Assembly: GCA_022241605.1 (NCBI GenBank)
Contig: JAKOMQ010000013.1
Location: 51,003 to 115,002, forward strand
Length of the DNA: 64,000 nt
Source of the DNA: Aquimonas sp.
Lineage (GTDB): Bacteria; Pseudomonadota; Gammaproteobacteria; Xanthomonadales; Xanthomonadaceae
Reading direction: 5' to 3'
Shown: one piece after another, positions 1 to 7,901 of the stretch
Layout: every line of letters begins with the position of its first letter
Numbering within the stretch: position 1 is the stretch's first letter
The notes under the pieces: generated by a model
Databases searched by the model: none
Told to the model about the DNA's origin: nothing
The model's input: only the letters and a program-made list of their open reading frames with translations
Made by a program: the position numbers and the translations under genes

Positions 1-74
1 TAGCGCTCGGCCTGTGCGCGGGAGCAGCCCGTCAGCTCGATGACGCGCCGGGAGAGTCGTACAGGGTCGGTCAT
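1..74 (-). CDS. S4-domain rRNA pseudouridine synthase, 5' end only
   Basis: Partial gene running off the left edge; only the first 24 codons are present. The start ATG is the complement of 72-74. The peptide begins MTDPVRLSRRVIEL and continues TGCSRAQAER, which looks like the N-terminal S4 RNA-binding domain of RsuA/RluF-type pseudouridine synthases (an 'RLSKRV..L..CSR..AE' pattern). These enzymes isomerise uridine to pseudouridine in rRNA or tRNA, the S4 domain binding the RNA. The catalytic domain lies outside the window, so the subfamily and target base cannot be given. It diverges from the PRC-barrel gene. Confidence 0.65.
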   Translation of the reverse strand, partial: MTDPVRLSRRVIELTGCSRAQAER

Positions 75-326
75 GACGGAGATCGCTGGGAATGCCGCGC
101 AGTCTAGGTCAAGTGCCTCGGGTGGGGCGAGCACGCGCGCGCGATCGCTGGCGCTGGTGTCCGCATTGTTCGCTGGCTGCGATTGCCGCGTGGCCGTGCG
201 GACCCGCGCGAGACTGAACTTCGTGGCCTGGCGTACAGACCCCACCGGTGGTGGCGCACAGTCTGGCCGAGGATGGTCACGGCATAGCCAGGCTATCCAT
301 CCTCACCAAACAGAACGGAGCACACC

Positions 327-770
327 ATGAACTATGAACAACGCGACCCTTATGGCATCTATCGCAATAAGACCGGCGGCAGCAACAAACTCAACCAGTC
401 CCAGGGGCCCGGCCCGCAGCTGATGGGTGCCAATACCCTGATCGGCAACAACGTCGTCAATGCCGCCGGCGAGGATCTGGGCGACATCAAGGAAATCATG
501 CTTGACACCAGCAGGGGCCAGGTAAGTTATGCGGTGTTGTCCTTCGGCACTTTTCTCGGCATGGGCGGCAAGTTCTTCGCCGTGCCCTGGGAAGCGCTGA
601 AGCTGGACACGAGCGAGAAGCGCTTTGTGCTGGATGTAAGCAAGCAGATGCTTGAAACGGCGCCCGGCTTTGATAAGGATCACTGGCCGGACATGGCCGA
701 TGAGACTTGGCAGCAGGGCATCAGCAGCCACTATGGCGGCCGCTCGCATATCGGATCGCCCCGCAACTGA
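327..770 (+). CDS. PRC-barrel domain protein
   Basis: A 147-residue protein with a PRC-barrel at about residues 33-105 (ANTLIGNNVVNAAGEDLGDI, then a hydrophobic SYAVLSFG strand and FFAVPWEALKL). PRC-barrels are small beta-barrels found in photosynthetic reaction centre H subunits, RimM and many stress-related cytosolic proteins; in stand-alone form the role is usually unknown. No signal peptide or membrane segment is visible. GGAG precedes the ATG by about 8 bases. The gene stands alone, and a family A repeat begins 3 bases after its stop codon. Family assignment is firm; function is not. Confidence 0.88.
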   Translation: MNYEQRDPYGIYRNKTGGSNKLNQSQGPGPQLMGANTLIGNNVVNAAGEDLGDIKEIMLDTSRGQVSYAVLSFGTFLGMGGKFFAVPWEALKLDTSEKRFVLDVSKQMLETAPGFDKDHWPDMADETWQQGISSHYGGRSHIGSPRN

Positions 771-773
771 CAG

Positions 774-943
774 CGCGTGAGAAAACCCGGATGCCGTAGC
801 GAGGGCGTCGCAGGGCGTTCGTGGCAAAGCGGGCTGCGCGAATTCAAGGGAGTTTGGCGAGCCAAATGACCGCAGTTTTCGCGTAGCGCGCCGCCACGGG
901 CGACCAGCGGCAGCCGCAGCAGGCAGATGGCATTCACACGCTC
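774..943. repeat. Family A dispersed intergenic repeat, copy 1
   Basis: A segment of about 170 bp that recurs, diverged, at 9601-9779, 30157-30338 and 41334-41514, with a short form at 15776-15856. The left end reads GCGTGAGAAAACCC and the right end is its imperfect complement (ATGGCATTCACACGC). Shared internal blocks include GACGCCGT.GCGAGG, GGGAGTTTGG.GA.CC and GACCGCAG. It starts three bases after the PRC-barrel stop codon. It could be a MITE-like element or a REP-type structured element; no transposase is encoded. Confidence 0.8.
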
Positions 944-1092
944 CGAGCACAACTCAAGCACTCCTGGCCCGCAGACAGCCGACCAGTGCCGATACATGGA
1001 TCAAGCACCTTTGGCCTCTGCTTTGGCCTCTGCCTCCCCAAGGCTCAGCTACTGAACGCGGCAGGCCGCTGCAAGGCGGCCTGCCGCCCCCT

Positions 1093-1251
1093 GAGCTGCT
1101 TGAAGACGGTCACGATTGATTCGGGAGTACTCCGGCGCGAGGCATCGAAGTACATCCACCTCAACGGCCTTGCGTGCATCTTGTAGTCGCGGATGCATCG
1201 GATGAGCCGTCGCTTCAAGTCGGGCACGGAGGTGAACACGCCGCGCGCGCG
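1093..1251 (-). pseudogene. IS630-type transposase C-terminal remnant
   Basis: On the minus strand this stretch encodes RGVFTSVPDLKRRLIRCIRD followed by a segment ending PLRWMYFDASRR and TPESIV. This matches the pattern at the C-terminus of IS630-family transposases (a 'GVF.SV.DL...I..YI..YN....P..W.Y.D..RR' segment after the catalytic DDE domain). No DDE residues, start codon or inverted repeats are recognisable around it, so it is a decayed fragment of about 53 codons. The rest of 946-1384 shows no gene I recognise. Confidence 0.5.
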
Positions 1252-1384
1252 GGAGCATCGGCACCTGTGCATTTGTGATGCAAGGCGCACCGTGCGGGGA
1301 GTGACAGCGGGGACGAAGTATGCGCTGTGGCGGCCGCCGTGCGACAATCCACGGCTCTTTCAACCCCCCAGCAAGGATTCCGCC

Positions 1385-1456
1385 ATGAAACTGGCCCGCT
1401 TCCGTCGTCGTCGCGCCCGTCTGCGTCGCAATTTCCAGAGCCGCAGCAAGCTGTAA
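1385..1456 (+). CDS. candidate 23-residue arginine-rich small protein
   Basis: A short frame beginning MKLARFRRRRARLRRN and ending FQSRSKL, with ten arginines in 23 residues. Three things support it: an AAGGA Shine-Dalgarno 7-8 bases before the ATG, an in-frame stop, and a perfect 9-bp hairpin 12 bases after the stop. It resembles very small basic ribosome- or nucleic-acid-associated peptides, but I do not recognise a family and infer no function. It lies alone between an IS remnant and the RIO kinase. GC-rich DNA readily gives arginine runs by chance, so this stays a candidate. Confidence 0.4.
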   Translation: MKLARFRRRRARLRRNFQSRSKL

Positions 1457-1468
1457 GCCTGACCCAAC

Positions 1469-1496
1469 CGGCGGGAACGCCCCGAGCTTCCCGCCG
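1469..1496 (+). terminator. hairpin after the small ORF
   Basis: CGGCGGGAA pairs perfectly with TTCCCGCCG across a 10-base loop, 12 bases after the TAA of the small ORF. There is no U-tract, so it is a terminator-like or stabilising hairpin rather than a classical intrinsic terminator. Confidence 0.45.
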
Positions 1497-1712
1497 AGTC
1501 CAGACAAGGAACCACCCGCGCCGCGCCCGCAGCGCCAGCGCGGTCTTCAATGGCTCCTCTGGATAGGATTCCGCAGTGACTCGCTCGCCGAGCACCAGCT
1601 CGCGGGACCCGCCCCTCCTGCCTTGCGCTGTCCGCACCCGCGTTCACCCTCCGGTGTCCGCGACTGGTGTATCACGCCTCAATCGCCCGCCCCGCGACCC
1701 GCCATAGACTCC

Positions 1713-2570
1713 ATGAAGGCACCCGACGCGCTCCAGGAACTGATCGACGACGGCCTGATCGAGGCCGTGCTCAGACCGCTGAAAAGCGGCAAGGAGGCCG
1801 CGGTCTACGTGGTTCGACGACAGGGCGAACGGGCCTGCGCCAAGGTCTACAAAGACCTTGCCCAGCGCAGCTTCCAGAAGCGCGCCCAGTACCAGGAAGG
1901 CCGCAAGGCCCGCGGCAGCCGTGAGGCCCGCGCCATGGGCAAGGCCACCCGCTTCGGAAAGAGCGAGGCGGAAGCCGCCTGGAAAACCGCCGAAGTCGAC
2001 GCCCTGTACCGTTTTCACAGCGCCGGTGTGCGCGTGCCCACGCCTTACGGTTTCTACGGCGGCGTGCTGGTGATGGAGCTGGTCTGCGACGCAGACGGCG
2101 ACATTGCGCCGCGGCTCGGTGAGGTGAGCCTCACGCCGGAGGTGGCTCGCGATTACCACGCGCGTCTGATCCGCGAGGTGGTGCGCATGCTTTGCTGCGG
2201 CCTGATCCACGGCGACCTGTCGGAGTACAACGTGCTGGTCGAAGCCGCCGGTCCGGTGGTGATCGACTTCCCGCAGGTGGTGGATGCCGCTGGCAACAAC
2301 GCCGCCCGCGACCTGCTGCGGCGCGACGTCAACAACCTCAGCATCAGCCTCGGGCGCTTCGCCCCGGAACTGATGCAGACGCGCTATGCCGAGGAAATGT
2401 GGGCCCTGTTCGAGGCTGGCGACCTGCTGCCCGACAGCGCCCTGAGCGGGCACTTCGAGGAGGACACCTCGGAGGTTGACCTCGACGCCATCGAATGGGC
2501 GATCCGCGATGCCCGCGAAGAGGCCCTGATCCGCGAGCAGGGGCGGCAGGCGGCGCAGGAAGCCGACTGA
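1713..2570 (+). CDS. RIO-type serine/threonine kinase
   Basis: A 285-residue RIO-family atypical protein kinase. Visible motifs are the nucleotide-binding segment SGKEAAVYVV (25-34) with lysine in ACAKVYK (about 44), the catalytic loop HGDLSEYNVLV (166-176) and the metal-binding IDFPQVV (184-190), which replaces DFG as is typical of RIO kinases. In eukaryotes and archaea RIO kinases act in small-subunit ribosome maturation; bacterial members are poorly characterised. I start at MKAPDALQEL because the RIO N-terminal winged-helix-like segment begins there; a longer in-frame start at 1623 adds 30 residues without family character. No strong Shine-Dalgarno is visible. It is monocistronic and convergent with dnaJ. 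Confidence 0.9.
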   Translation: MKAPDALQELIDDGLIEAVLRPLKSGKEAAVYVVRRQGERACAKVYKDLAQRSFQKRAQYQEGRKARGSREARAMGKATRFGKSEAEAAWKTAEVDALYRFHSAGVRVPTPYGFYGGVLVMELVCDADGDIAPRLGEVSLTPEVARDYHARLIREVVRMLCCGLIHGDLSEYNVLVEAAGPVVIDFPQVVDAAGNNAARDLLRRDVNNLSISLGRFAPELMQTRYAEEMWALFEAGDLLPDSALSGHFEEDTSEVDLDAIEWAIRDAREEALIREQGRQAAQEAD

Positions 2571-2716
2571 GAGACTGTCACTGCGAAAACGCTTGGCACG
2601 CTTGGCAGCGACAGTATCCTGCTATCGCAGTGATCTGACGAAGTTCGCTTTTTCGAGCGGGCAAGCGCGTTCGCTTATTCAGCTTGAAGCGATCGCCCGC
2701 GAACCCGAGGGACGGC
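2571..2716. other. dnaJ / RIO-kinase convergent gap with inverted repeat
   Basis: The gap between two converging genes contains a perfect 9-bp inverted repeat (TCACTGCGA at 2578-2586, TCGCAGTGA at 2625-2633) enclosing two direct CGCTTGGCA-like repeats. A second GC-rich fold (GCGGGC/GCCCGC) lies near 2660-2700. Neither carries a clear U-tract. Their placement suggests transcript ends, but this is inference. Confidence 0.35.
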
Positions 2717-3844
2717 TTAGCCGGTCATCCGGTCGAAAAAGTTCTTGACCCCATCCAGCCAGGAGCTGGCGCGCGGCGAGTGGGCGGACGCGTCGATTCC
2801 CTCGAAGGTGCCCTCGAACTCTTCCAGCAGCTCCTTCTGACGCTTGGTCAGCTTGACCGGAGTTTCGACGACCACGCGACAGAGCAGGTCGCCTTTGGCG
2901 TGGCTGCGCACGGACTTGACGCCCTTGCCGCGCAGGCGGAAGACCTTGCCGGTCTGGGTCTCAGCCGGAATCTTGACCACGGCCTCGCCGTCCAGCGTGG
3001 GCACCGGCAGCTCGGCGCCCAGCGCAGCTTGGCTGAATCGGATCGGCACCTCGCAGTGCAGGTCGTCGCCATCACGCTGGAAAATCTCGTGCTCGCGCAC
3101 GCGCACCTCGACGTAGAGATCGCCTGCCGGCGCGCCGGCAGGACCCGCTTCGCCCTCGCCGGACAAGCGGATGCGATCGCCGGTGTCTACGCCTGCTGGG
3201 ATCTTGACCTTCAGCACCTTCTCCGACTCGATGCGGCCGGCGCCGTGGCAGGTCTTGCAGGGGTTCTTGATGGTCTTGCCGCTGCCGCCACAGTGCGGGC
3301 AGGTCTGCTGGATGCTGAAGATGCCCTGCTGCATGCGCACGCGGCCATGGCCGCCGCAGGTACGGCAGGTTTCGACCTCGCCGTCCGCCGAGCCCGACCC
3401 ATCGCAGACGCGACAGGCGACCACGGTGGGGATCTCGATTTCCTTCTCGACGCCGGCGACGGCATCTTCGAGGTCGAGATCCATCACGTAGCGCAGGTCG
3501 GCGCCGCGACGCGGCCCGCGCGCGCGGCCACCGCCGCCAAAAATGTCGCCGAAGATGTCGCCGAAGATATCGCCCATGTCGACACCGCCCGGGCCACCTC
3601 GCCCACCGCCCATGCCGCCCTCGAAAGCGGCGTGGCCGTGCTGGTCATAGAGCCGGCGCTTCTGCGCATCCGCCAGCACCTCGTAGGCCTCCTTGGCCTC
3701 CTTGAACTTGGCCTCGGCCTGGGCGTCATCCGGATTGCGGTCCGGATGGAACTTCATCGCCAGCCGCCGGTAGGCCTTCTTCAGGTCTTCGTCGGAAGCG
3801 CTGCGCTCGACGCCGAGCACCTGGTAGTAGTCGCGTTTTGACAT
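2717..3844 (-). CDS. dnaJ: chaperone protein DnaJ
   Basis: A 375-residue type I Hsp40 that stimulates DnaK ATP hydrolysis and delivers unfolded clients. The J-domain carries HPD at 33-35, followed by a Gly/Phe-rich stretch (about 75-110, with repeated GDIF), four zinc-binding CxxCxGxG modules (CRVC 144, CRTC 160, CPHC 182, CKTC 196) and the C-terminal substrate-binding domain. It is the distal gene after dnaK, 167 bp downstream. A family B palindrome fills that gap and touches the ATG: the bases just upstream read CCCGATTCCCGGCC, so no Shine-Dalgarno is present. Expression probably depends on the heat-shock promoter before dnaK and possibly on coupling through the repeat. Confidence 0.98.
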   Translation of the reverse strand: MSKRDYYQVLGVERSASDEDLKKAYRRLAMKFHPDRNPDDAQAEAKFKEAKEAYEVLADAQKRRLYDQHGHAAFEGGMGGGRGGPGGVDMGDIFGDIFGDIFGGGGRARGPRRGADLRYVMDLDLEDAVAGVEKEIEIPTVVACRVCDGSGSADGEVETCRTCGGHGRVRMQQGIFSIQQTCPHCGGSGKTIKNPCKTCHGAGRIESEKVLKVKIPAGVDTGDRIRLSGEGEAGPAGAPAGDLYVEVRVREHEIFQRDGDDLHCEVPIRFSQAALGAELPVPTLDGEAVVKIPAETQTGKVFRLRGKGVKSVRSHAKGDLLCRVVVETPVKLTKRQKELLEEFEGTFEGIDASAHSPRASSWLDGVKNFFDRMTG

Positions 3845-4006
3845 GGCCGGGAATCGGGAATCGGGAATGGGGAATCGTCAGAGCCAGGGGCTCGACCGAT
3901 ACGCAAGGCTCACCGATCCAGTGCGACCGGTTGCAGCAGCCGGAAACAGAAACAGGGAGCGGGGCCGCTTTCGCGATTCCCGACTCCCCATTCCCGGTTC
4001 CCGGCC
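3845..4006. repeat. Family B palindromic repeat between dnaK and dnaJ
   Basis: The ends are two GGCCGGGAATCGGGAAT-type arms in inverted orientation, about 35 bases each with roughly 80% complementarity, around an 85-90-base centre. It starts at the base next to the dnaJ start codon and ends 5 bases from the dnaK stop codon. Related copies lie at 34478-34632, 42315-42413, 47274-47360 and 56995-57164, with a half copy at 41042-41071. Confidence 0.85.
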
Positions 4007-4011
4007 TTAAA

Positions 4012-5931
4012 TCACTTGTTGTCGTCCTTGACCTCGGTGAACTCGGCGTCCACCACATCATCGTTCTGCGCCGCGTCGCCGCCGCCGGCCTGCGGCCCCG
4101 GACCTGTCGGGCCTTGGCCTGCGGCAGCAGCAGCCAGCGGCTGCGCGGCCGTTTCCAGCGCCTTGGTCTTGGCTTCGATCTGGCCCTTGTCGTCGCCCTT
4201 CATGGCCTTCTCGAGCTCCGACAGCGCGGACTCGATGTGGCCAATGGCCTCGCCTCCGACCTTCTCGCCGTGCTCCTTGATGGCGGCGCGGGTTGAGTGG
4301 ATCAAAGCATCCGCCTGGTTGCGGGCGCCTACCAGCTCGTGGAACTTCTTGTCTTCCTCGCGATTGGCCTCGGCGTCGTTGACCATGCGCGCGATCTCGT
4401 CCTCGGACAGGCCCGAGCCGGCCTTGATCTCGACCCGCTGCTCCTTGCCGGTCTTCTTGTCCTTGGCGGACACATGCAGGATGCCGTTGGCGTCGATGTC
4501 GAAGCTGACCTCCACCTGCGGCATGCCGCGCTGCGCCGGCTCGATGCCGGCCAGATCGAACTTGGCCAGCGACTTGTTGTAGCGGGCCTGCTCGCGCTCA
4601 CCCTGCAGCACATGCACGGTGACGGCGGTCTGGTTGTCCTCGGCGGTGGAGAAAGTCTGCGAGGCCTTGGTCGGCACCGTGGTGTTCTTTTCGATCAGCT
4701 TGGTAAACACGCCGCCCAGGGTTTCGATGCCAAGGCTCAGCGGGGTCACGTCGAGAAGCAGCACGTCCTTCACTGCACCCGACAGCACGCCGCCCTGCAC
4801 TGCCGCGCCGATCGCCACCGCCTCATCGGGGTTGACGTCCTTGCGCGGCTCCTTGCCGAAGAACTCGGTCACTGCCGCCTGCACGCGCGGCATGCGGGTC
4901 TGGCCACCGACCAGAATCACCTCGCTGATGTCGCTCATACGCAGGCCAGCATCTTTCACCGCGATCTTGCAGGGCTCGATCGTGCGCTTGACCAGCTCCT
5001 CGACCAGGGCTTCCAGCTTGGCGCGGGTCAGCTTGATGCTCAGGTGCTTCGGACCCGACGCGTCGGCGGTGATGTAGGGCAGGTTCACCTCGGTCTGCTG
5101 GCTGGTGGACAGCTCGATCTTGGCGCGCTCGGCCGCGTCCTTCAGGCGCTGCAGGGCCAGCGGATCCTTGCGCAGGTCGATGCCCTGGTCCTTCTGGAAC
5201 TCCTCGACGAGGTAGTCGATGACGCGCATGTCGAAGTCTTCGCCACCCAGGAAGGTGTCGCCGTTGGTGGCCAGCACTTCGAACTGCTTCTCACCGTCGA
5301 CTTCGGCGATCTCGATGATCGATACGTCGAAAGTACCGCCGCCGAGGTCATACACCACGATCTTGCGATCGCCGCCCTTCTTGTCGAGGCCGTAGGCGAG
5401 CGCCGCCGCGGTCGGCTCGTTGATGATGCGCTTGACCTCAAGCCCGGCGATCTTGCCGGCATCCTTGGTGGCCTGGCGCTGGCTGTCGTTGAAGTAGGCC
5501 GGCACCGTGATCACGGCTTCGGTGACCTTCTCGCCGAGATAGTCCTCGGCGGTCTTCTTCATCTTGGCCAGCACTTCCGCGCTGATCTGCGGCGGCGCCA
5601 TACGGCGGCCGTCGGCCGTGGCCACCCAGGCATCGCCATTGTCGTGGCCGACGATGCCGTAAGGCACCAGGTCGATGTCCTTCTTGACCTCGGCGTCGGT
5701 GAACTTGCGGCCGATCAGGCGCTTCACCGCATAAAAGGTGTTCTTCGGGTTGGTGACGCCCTGGCGCTTGGCCGAGGCACCGACCAAGGTCTCGCCGTCC
5801 TTGGTGAAGGCGACGATGGACGGCGTGGTGCGGTCGCCCTCCGAGTTTTCGATGACCTTGGCCTGGCCGCCTTCCATCACGGCCACGCAGGAGTTCGTGG
5901 TGCCGAGGTCGATGCCGATGATCTTGCTCAT
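4012..5931 (-). CDS. dnaK: molecular chaperone DnaK (Hsp70)
   Basis: A 639-residue cytosolic Hsp70 using ATP cycles, with DnaJ and GrpE, to fold and disaggregate proteins. The N-terminus is [20 protein letters not shown] (phosphate-1 loop); [13 protein letters not shown] and [13 protein letters not shown] are the other Hsp70 signatures. The substrate-binding domain follows, and the C-terminal tail ends in an acidic [15 protein letters not shown], typical of bacterial DnaK. Length matches the family. The gene follows grpE and is preceded by a near-consensus sigma-32 promoter. A very long open frame exists on its opposite strand (4297-6126), as is common for GC-rich dnaK; I regard it as non-coding. 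Confidence 0.99.
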   Translation of the reverse strand: MSKIIGIDLGTTNSCVAVMEGGQAKVIENSEGDRTTPSIVAFTKDGETLVGASAKRQGVTNPKNTFYAVKRLIGRKFTDAEVKKDIDLVPYGIVGHDNGDAWVATADGRRMAPPQISAEVLAKMKKTAEDYLGEKVTEAVITVPAYFNDSQRQATKDAGKIAGLEVKRIINEPTAAALAYGLDKKGGDRKIVVYDLGGGTFDVSIIEIAEVDGEKQFEVLATNGDTFLGGEDFDMRVIDYLVEEFQKDQGIDLRKDPLALQRLKDAAERAKIELSTSQQTEVNLPYITADASGPKHLSIKLTRAKLEALVEELVKRTIEPCKIAVKDAGLRMSDISEVILVGGQTRMPRVQAAVTEFFGKEPRKDVNPDEAVAIGAAVQGGVLSGAVKDVLLLDVTPLSLGIETLGGVFTKLIEKNTTVPTKASQTFSTAEDNQTAVTVHVLQGEREQARYNKSLAKFDLAGIEPAQRGMPQVEVSFDIDANGILHVSAKDKKTGKEQRVEIKAGSGLSEDEIARMVNDAEANREEDKKFHELVGARNQADALIHSTRAAIKEHGEKVGGEAIGHIESALSELEKAMKGDDKGQIEAKTKALETAAQPLAAAAAGQGPTGPGPQAGGGDAAQNDDVVDAEFTEVKDDNK

Positions 5932-5989
5932 GGAATTACTCCGTTTCGTTGCTTTGCGTGGCCTCGGGAGAGGCCTTTCACTGGCTCGC

Positions 5990-6019
5990 TAAATGGGGCG
6001 GGGGCGACGGGCTTTCAAG
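5990..6019 (-). promoter_or_regulatory. sigma-32 (RpoH) heat-shock promoter of dnaK
   Basis: On the minus strand, CTTGAAA (complement of 6013-6019) is followed after exactly 14 bases by CCCCATTTA (complement of 5990-5998). This matches the RpoH consensus CTTGAAA-N13/14-CCCCATnTA at essentially every position. It lies in the grpE-dnaK gap, about 60 bases before the dnaK ATG, so dnaK-dnaJ can be heat-induced independently of hrcA-grpE. Confidence 0.9.
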
Positions 6020-6039
6020 CGCCGAGGCCAGAACCGCGG

Positions 6040-6555
6040 CTATTCGCTGACCACGACCATTGCCGGGCGCAGCAGGCGCTCATTGAGCAGATAGCCCTTC
6101 TGGAACACCTGCAGCACGGTTCCTGAGGGTTGCCCTTCGGCGGCCCGGGCGCTCACCGCTTGATGGTGCTCCGGATTGAATGCTTCGCCGGCCGGGTCGA
6201 GCTGCTTCAGGCCATTCGCCTCGGCCACCTTCAGCAACTCCCGCTGGGTCAGGCGCAGGCCCTCGGCCACTGCGCTGTCGCCGCCGGCGGCCTCGATGCC
6301 GCGCTCCAGCGCATCCAGCACCGGCAGCAGATCGCCCAGCAGGCGCTCGTTGGCAAACTTGCGTGCATGCTCCACGTCGCGCAGCATCCGCTTGCGCTGG
6401 TTTTCGAGGTCGGCGCGCTCGCGAAGCTGCTCCTCGCGCACGCTGATCAGCGCCAGCTGCAGCTCATCAATGCGGGCCGAAAGCAGCTCCACCTCGCTCA
6501 TCGGCTCGGCATCCGGGCGGTGCGGGTCTTCGATGGGCTGTGGGTCCTGGCTCAT
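6040..6555 (-). CDS. grpE: nucleotide exchange factor GrpE
   Basis: A 171-residue GrpE, the dimeric factor that releases ADP from DnaK. A long charged helix (about 20-80, [20 protein letters not shown] then [20 protein letters not shown]) precedes the C-terminal beta domain containing [20 protein letters not shown]. The start at 6555 ([10 protein letters not shown]) is chosen because AAGGAG lies 7 bases upstream and the upstream in-frame residues lack family character. It sits between hrcA and dnaK on the same strand. The proline- and acid-rich first 20 residues are variable in the family. Confidence 0.97.
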   Translation of the reverse strand: MSQDPQPIEDPHRPDAEPMSEVELLSARIDELQLALISVREEQLRERADLENQRKRMLRDVEHARKFANERLLGDLLPVLDALERGIEAAGGDSAVAEGLRLTQRELLKVAEANGLKQLDPAGEAFNPEHHQAVSARAAEGQPSGTVLQVFQKGYLLNERLLRPAMVVVSE

Positions 6556-6696
6556 GGCAACTCCTTGGGCTGAACGTGAATCGGATGGTTGGCGGCAGGC
6601 TGACTGCGAGCTCCCGGCAAACCGGAAGCGCAACCGCGCCGCGTCGGACTCGACGCAGCTGAAATCAGCACGGTGTTCGCCCCCGCGACGAGCCCG

Positions 6697-7767
6697 TTAT
6701 TGGGCCTGCTGCGCCCGATTCAAGGCCGCGCCCAGCACATCGGCGGTGGCCTGCACCATCGGGATGACCCGCTCGTAGGCCATGCGGGTAGGGCCGATGA
6801 CCCCAAGCACACCCAGCACCTTGCCGTCGGCGCCGTAGGGCGCTGTCACGAGGCTGCAGCCACCGAACGGCGCCACCCCGGACTCTTCGCCGATGAACAG
6901 GCGCACGCCCTGGGCGCTGGCGCAGCCCTCCAGCAGCTGCAGCAGCTCGCGCTTGCGCGCGAAAGCATCGAACAACTCACGCAGGCGATCGAGGTCGGAC
7001 AGATCCTGTACGCCCATCAGCCGGGTCTGGCCCGCGACCAGGACGTCCTCGGCGGAATCACCCAGACCGAAAGCACCTTCCGCAACCTCCACGGCAGCCG
7101 ACAGGATGCCGTCCATCGCGCTGCGGGTTTCCTTCAGCTCGCGCAGCAGCTGGGCACGCACTTCGCCCAGCGCGCGGCCGGCAAAGTGGCTGTTGAGGTA
7201 ATTGGCGGTCTGCTCCAGCTCGGACGCGGTGTAGGGCCGGCGCATGGTCAGGATCCGGTTTTGCACCTCGTTATCGGTGAACACCAGGATCACCAGCACC
7301 CGGCGCGCATCCAGCGGTACGAAGTCGATGTGCCGGAAGGCGAACTGCTCGCGCCGCGGCACCGTCACCATGCCCACGAAGTGCGTCGCCGCCGACAGCA
7401 GCTCGGACACGTTACTGAGCAGGCCCTGGGTGCCCAGCTCCGGCTGCAGGCCCTGGCGCAGACGCTCGATTTCAACGTTCTCCAGCGGTTTGACCTGCAG
7501 CAGGCTGTCCACGAACAGCCGGTAACCCTGCGCAGTCGGCACTCGACCGGCCGAAGTGTGCGGCGTGGAGACCAGGCCGATATCCTCCAGGTCCGCCATC
7601 ACGTTGCGGATGGTGGCCGGGCTGATGTCCAGGCCCGCATGCTTGGCGAGCGTGCGCGAGCCCACCGGCTCACCGTCACGGATGTACTGGGCAATCAGCG
7701 CGCGCAGCAGGCCGCGGGCGCGCGAGTCCAGATGGAAAGCATCGAAGGGGCGGGCGGACCTGCTCAT
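6697..7767 (-). CDS. hrcA: heat-inducible transcription repressor HrcA
   Basis: A 356-residue HrcA, the repressor that binds CIRCE operators of chaperone genes and is tuned by GroEL. The N-terminal winged helix reads DSRARGLLRALIAQYIRDGE, followed by VGSRTLAKHAGLDISPATIR, the classical HrcA DNA-binding segment; a GAF-like domain follows. It heads hrcA-grpE-dnaK-dnaJ and diverges from recN. I start at MSRSARPFDAF. No Shine-Dalgarno precedes this ATG and a promoter-like sequence ends only about 7 bases upstream, so the message may be leaderless. I found no CIRCE element in the hrcA, grpE or dnaK upstream regions, so its targets are probably elsewhere (for example groESL). Confidence 0.97.
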   Translation of the reverse strand: MSRSARPFDAFHLDSRARGLLRALIAQYIRDGEPVGSRTLAKHAGLDISPATIRNVMADLEDIGLVSTPHTSAGRVPTAQGYRLFVDSLLQVKPLENVEIERLRQGLQPELGTQGLLSNVSELLSAATHFVGMVTVPRREQFAFRHIDFVPLDARRVLVILVFTDNEVQNRILTMRRPYTASELEQTANYLNSHFAGRALGEVRAQLLRELKETRSAMDGILSAAVEVAEGAFGLGDSAEDVLVAGQTRLMGVQDLSDLDRLRELFDAFARKRELLQLLEGCASAQGVRLFIGEESGVAPFGGCSLVTAPYGADGKVLGVLGVIGPTRMAYERVIPMVQATADVLGAALNRAQQAQ

Positions 7768-7774
7768 GTCACGA

Positions 7775-7804
7775 TAGATAAGGCCAACCGCGCCCTTGGG
7801 CAAG
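7775..7804 (-). promoter_or_regulatory. candidate hrcA promoter
   Basis: The minus strand carries TTGCCC (7798-7803) and TATCTA (7775-7780) with 17-bp spacing, a moderate sigma-70 match. The same bases also read CTTGCCC-N14-CCTTATCTA, a degraded sigma-32 match. Either assignment puts the transcription start at or within a few bases of the hrcA ATG. Confidence 0.4.
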
Positions 7805-7901
7805 TGCCCGTGTGCAGGACTGCGTATTGGCGCCCCCTGCCCTGCATGCTAGCGTTCGCCGCTTCGCGCGCGGGTCGCCCTGCCCGCCCCAAGGCCCGTC
7901 C

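Noticed and set aside
303..950. A 215-codon minus-strand frame over the PRC-barrel gene and family A copy 1
   Set aside because: It joins the complement of the PRC-barrel gene to the repeat. Similar peptides (RSFGSPNSL...) appear at other family A copies because the DNA is repeated, not because a protein is conserved.
4297..6126. A 609-codon open frame antisense to dnaK
   Set aside because: Shadow of a highly biased GC-rich gene; lies wholly opposite dnaK (and part of grpE), no family similarity, no Shine-Dalgarno. Such frames are common opposite hsp70 genes.
7768..7901. CIRCE operator upstream of hrcA
   Set aside because: Searched for TTAGCACTC/GAGTGCTAA with mismatches; only unrelated GC-rich sequence is present.
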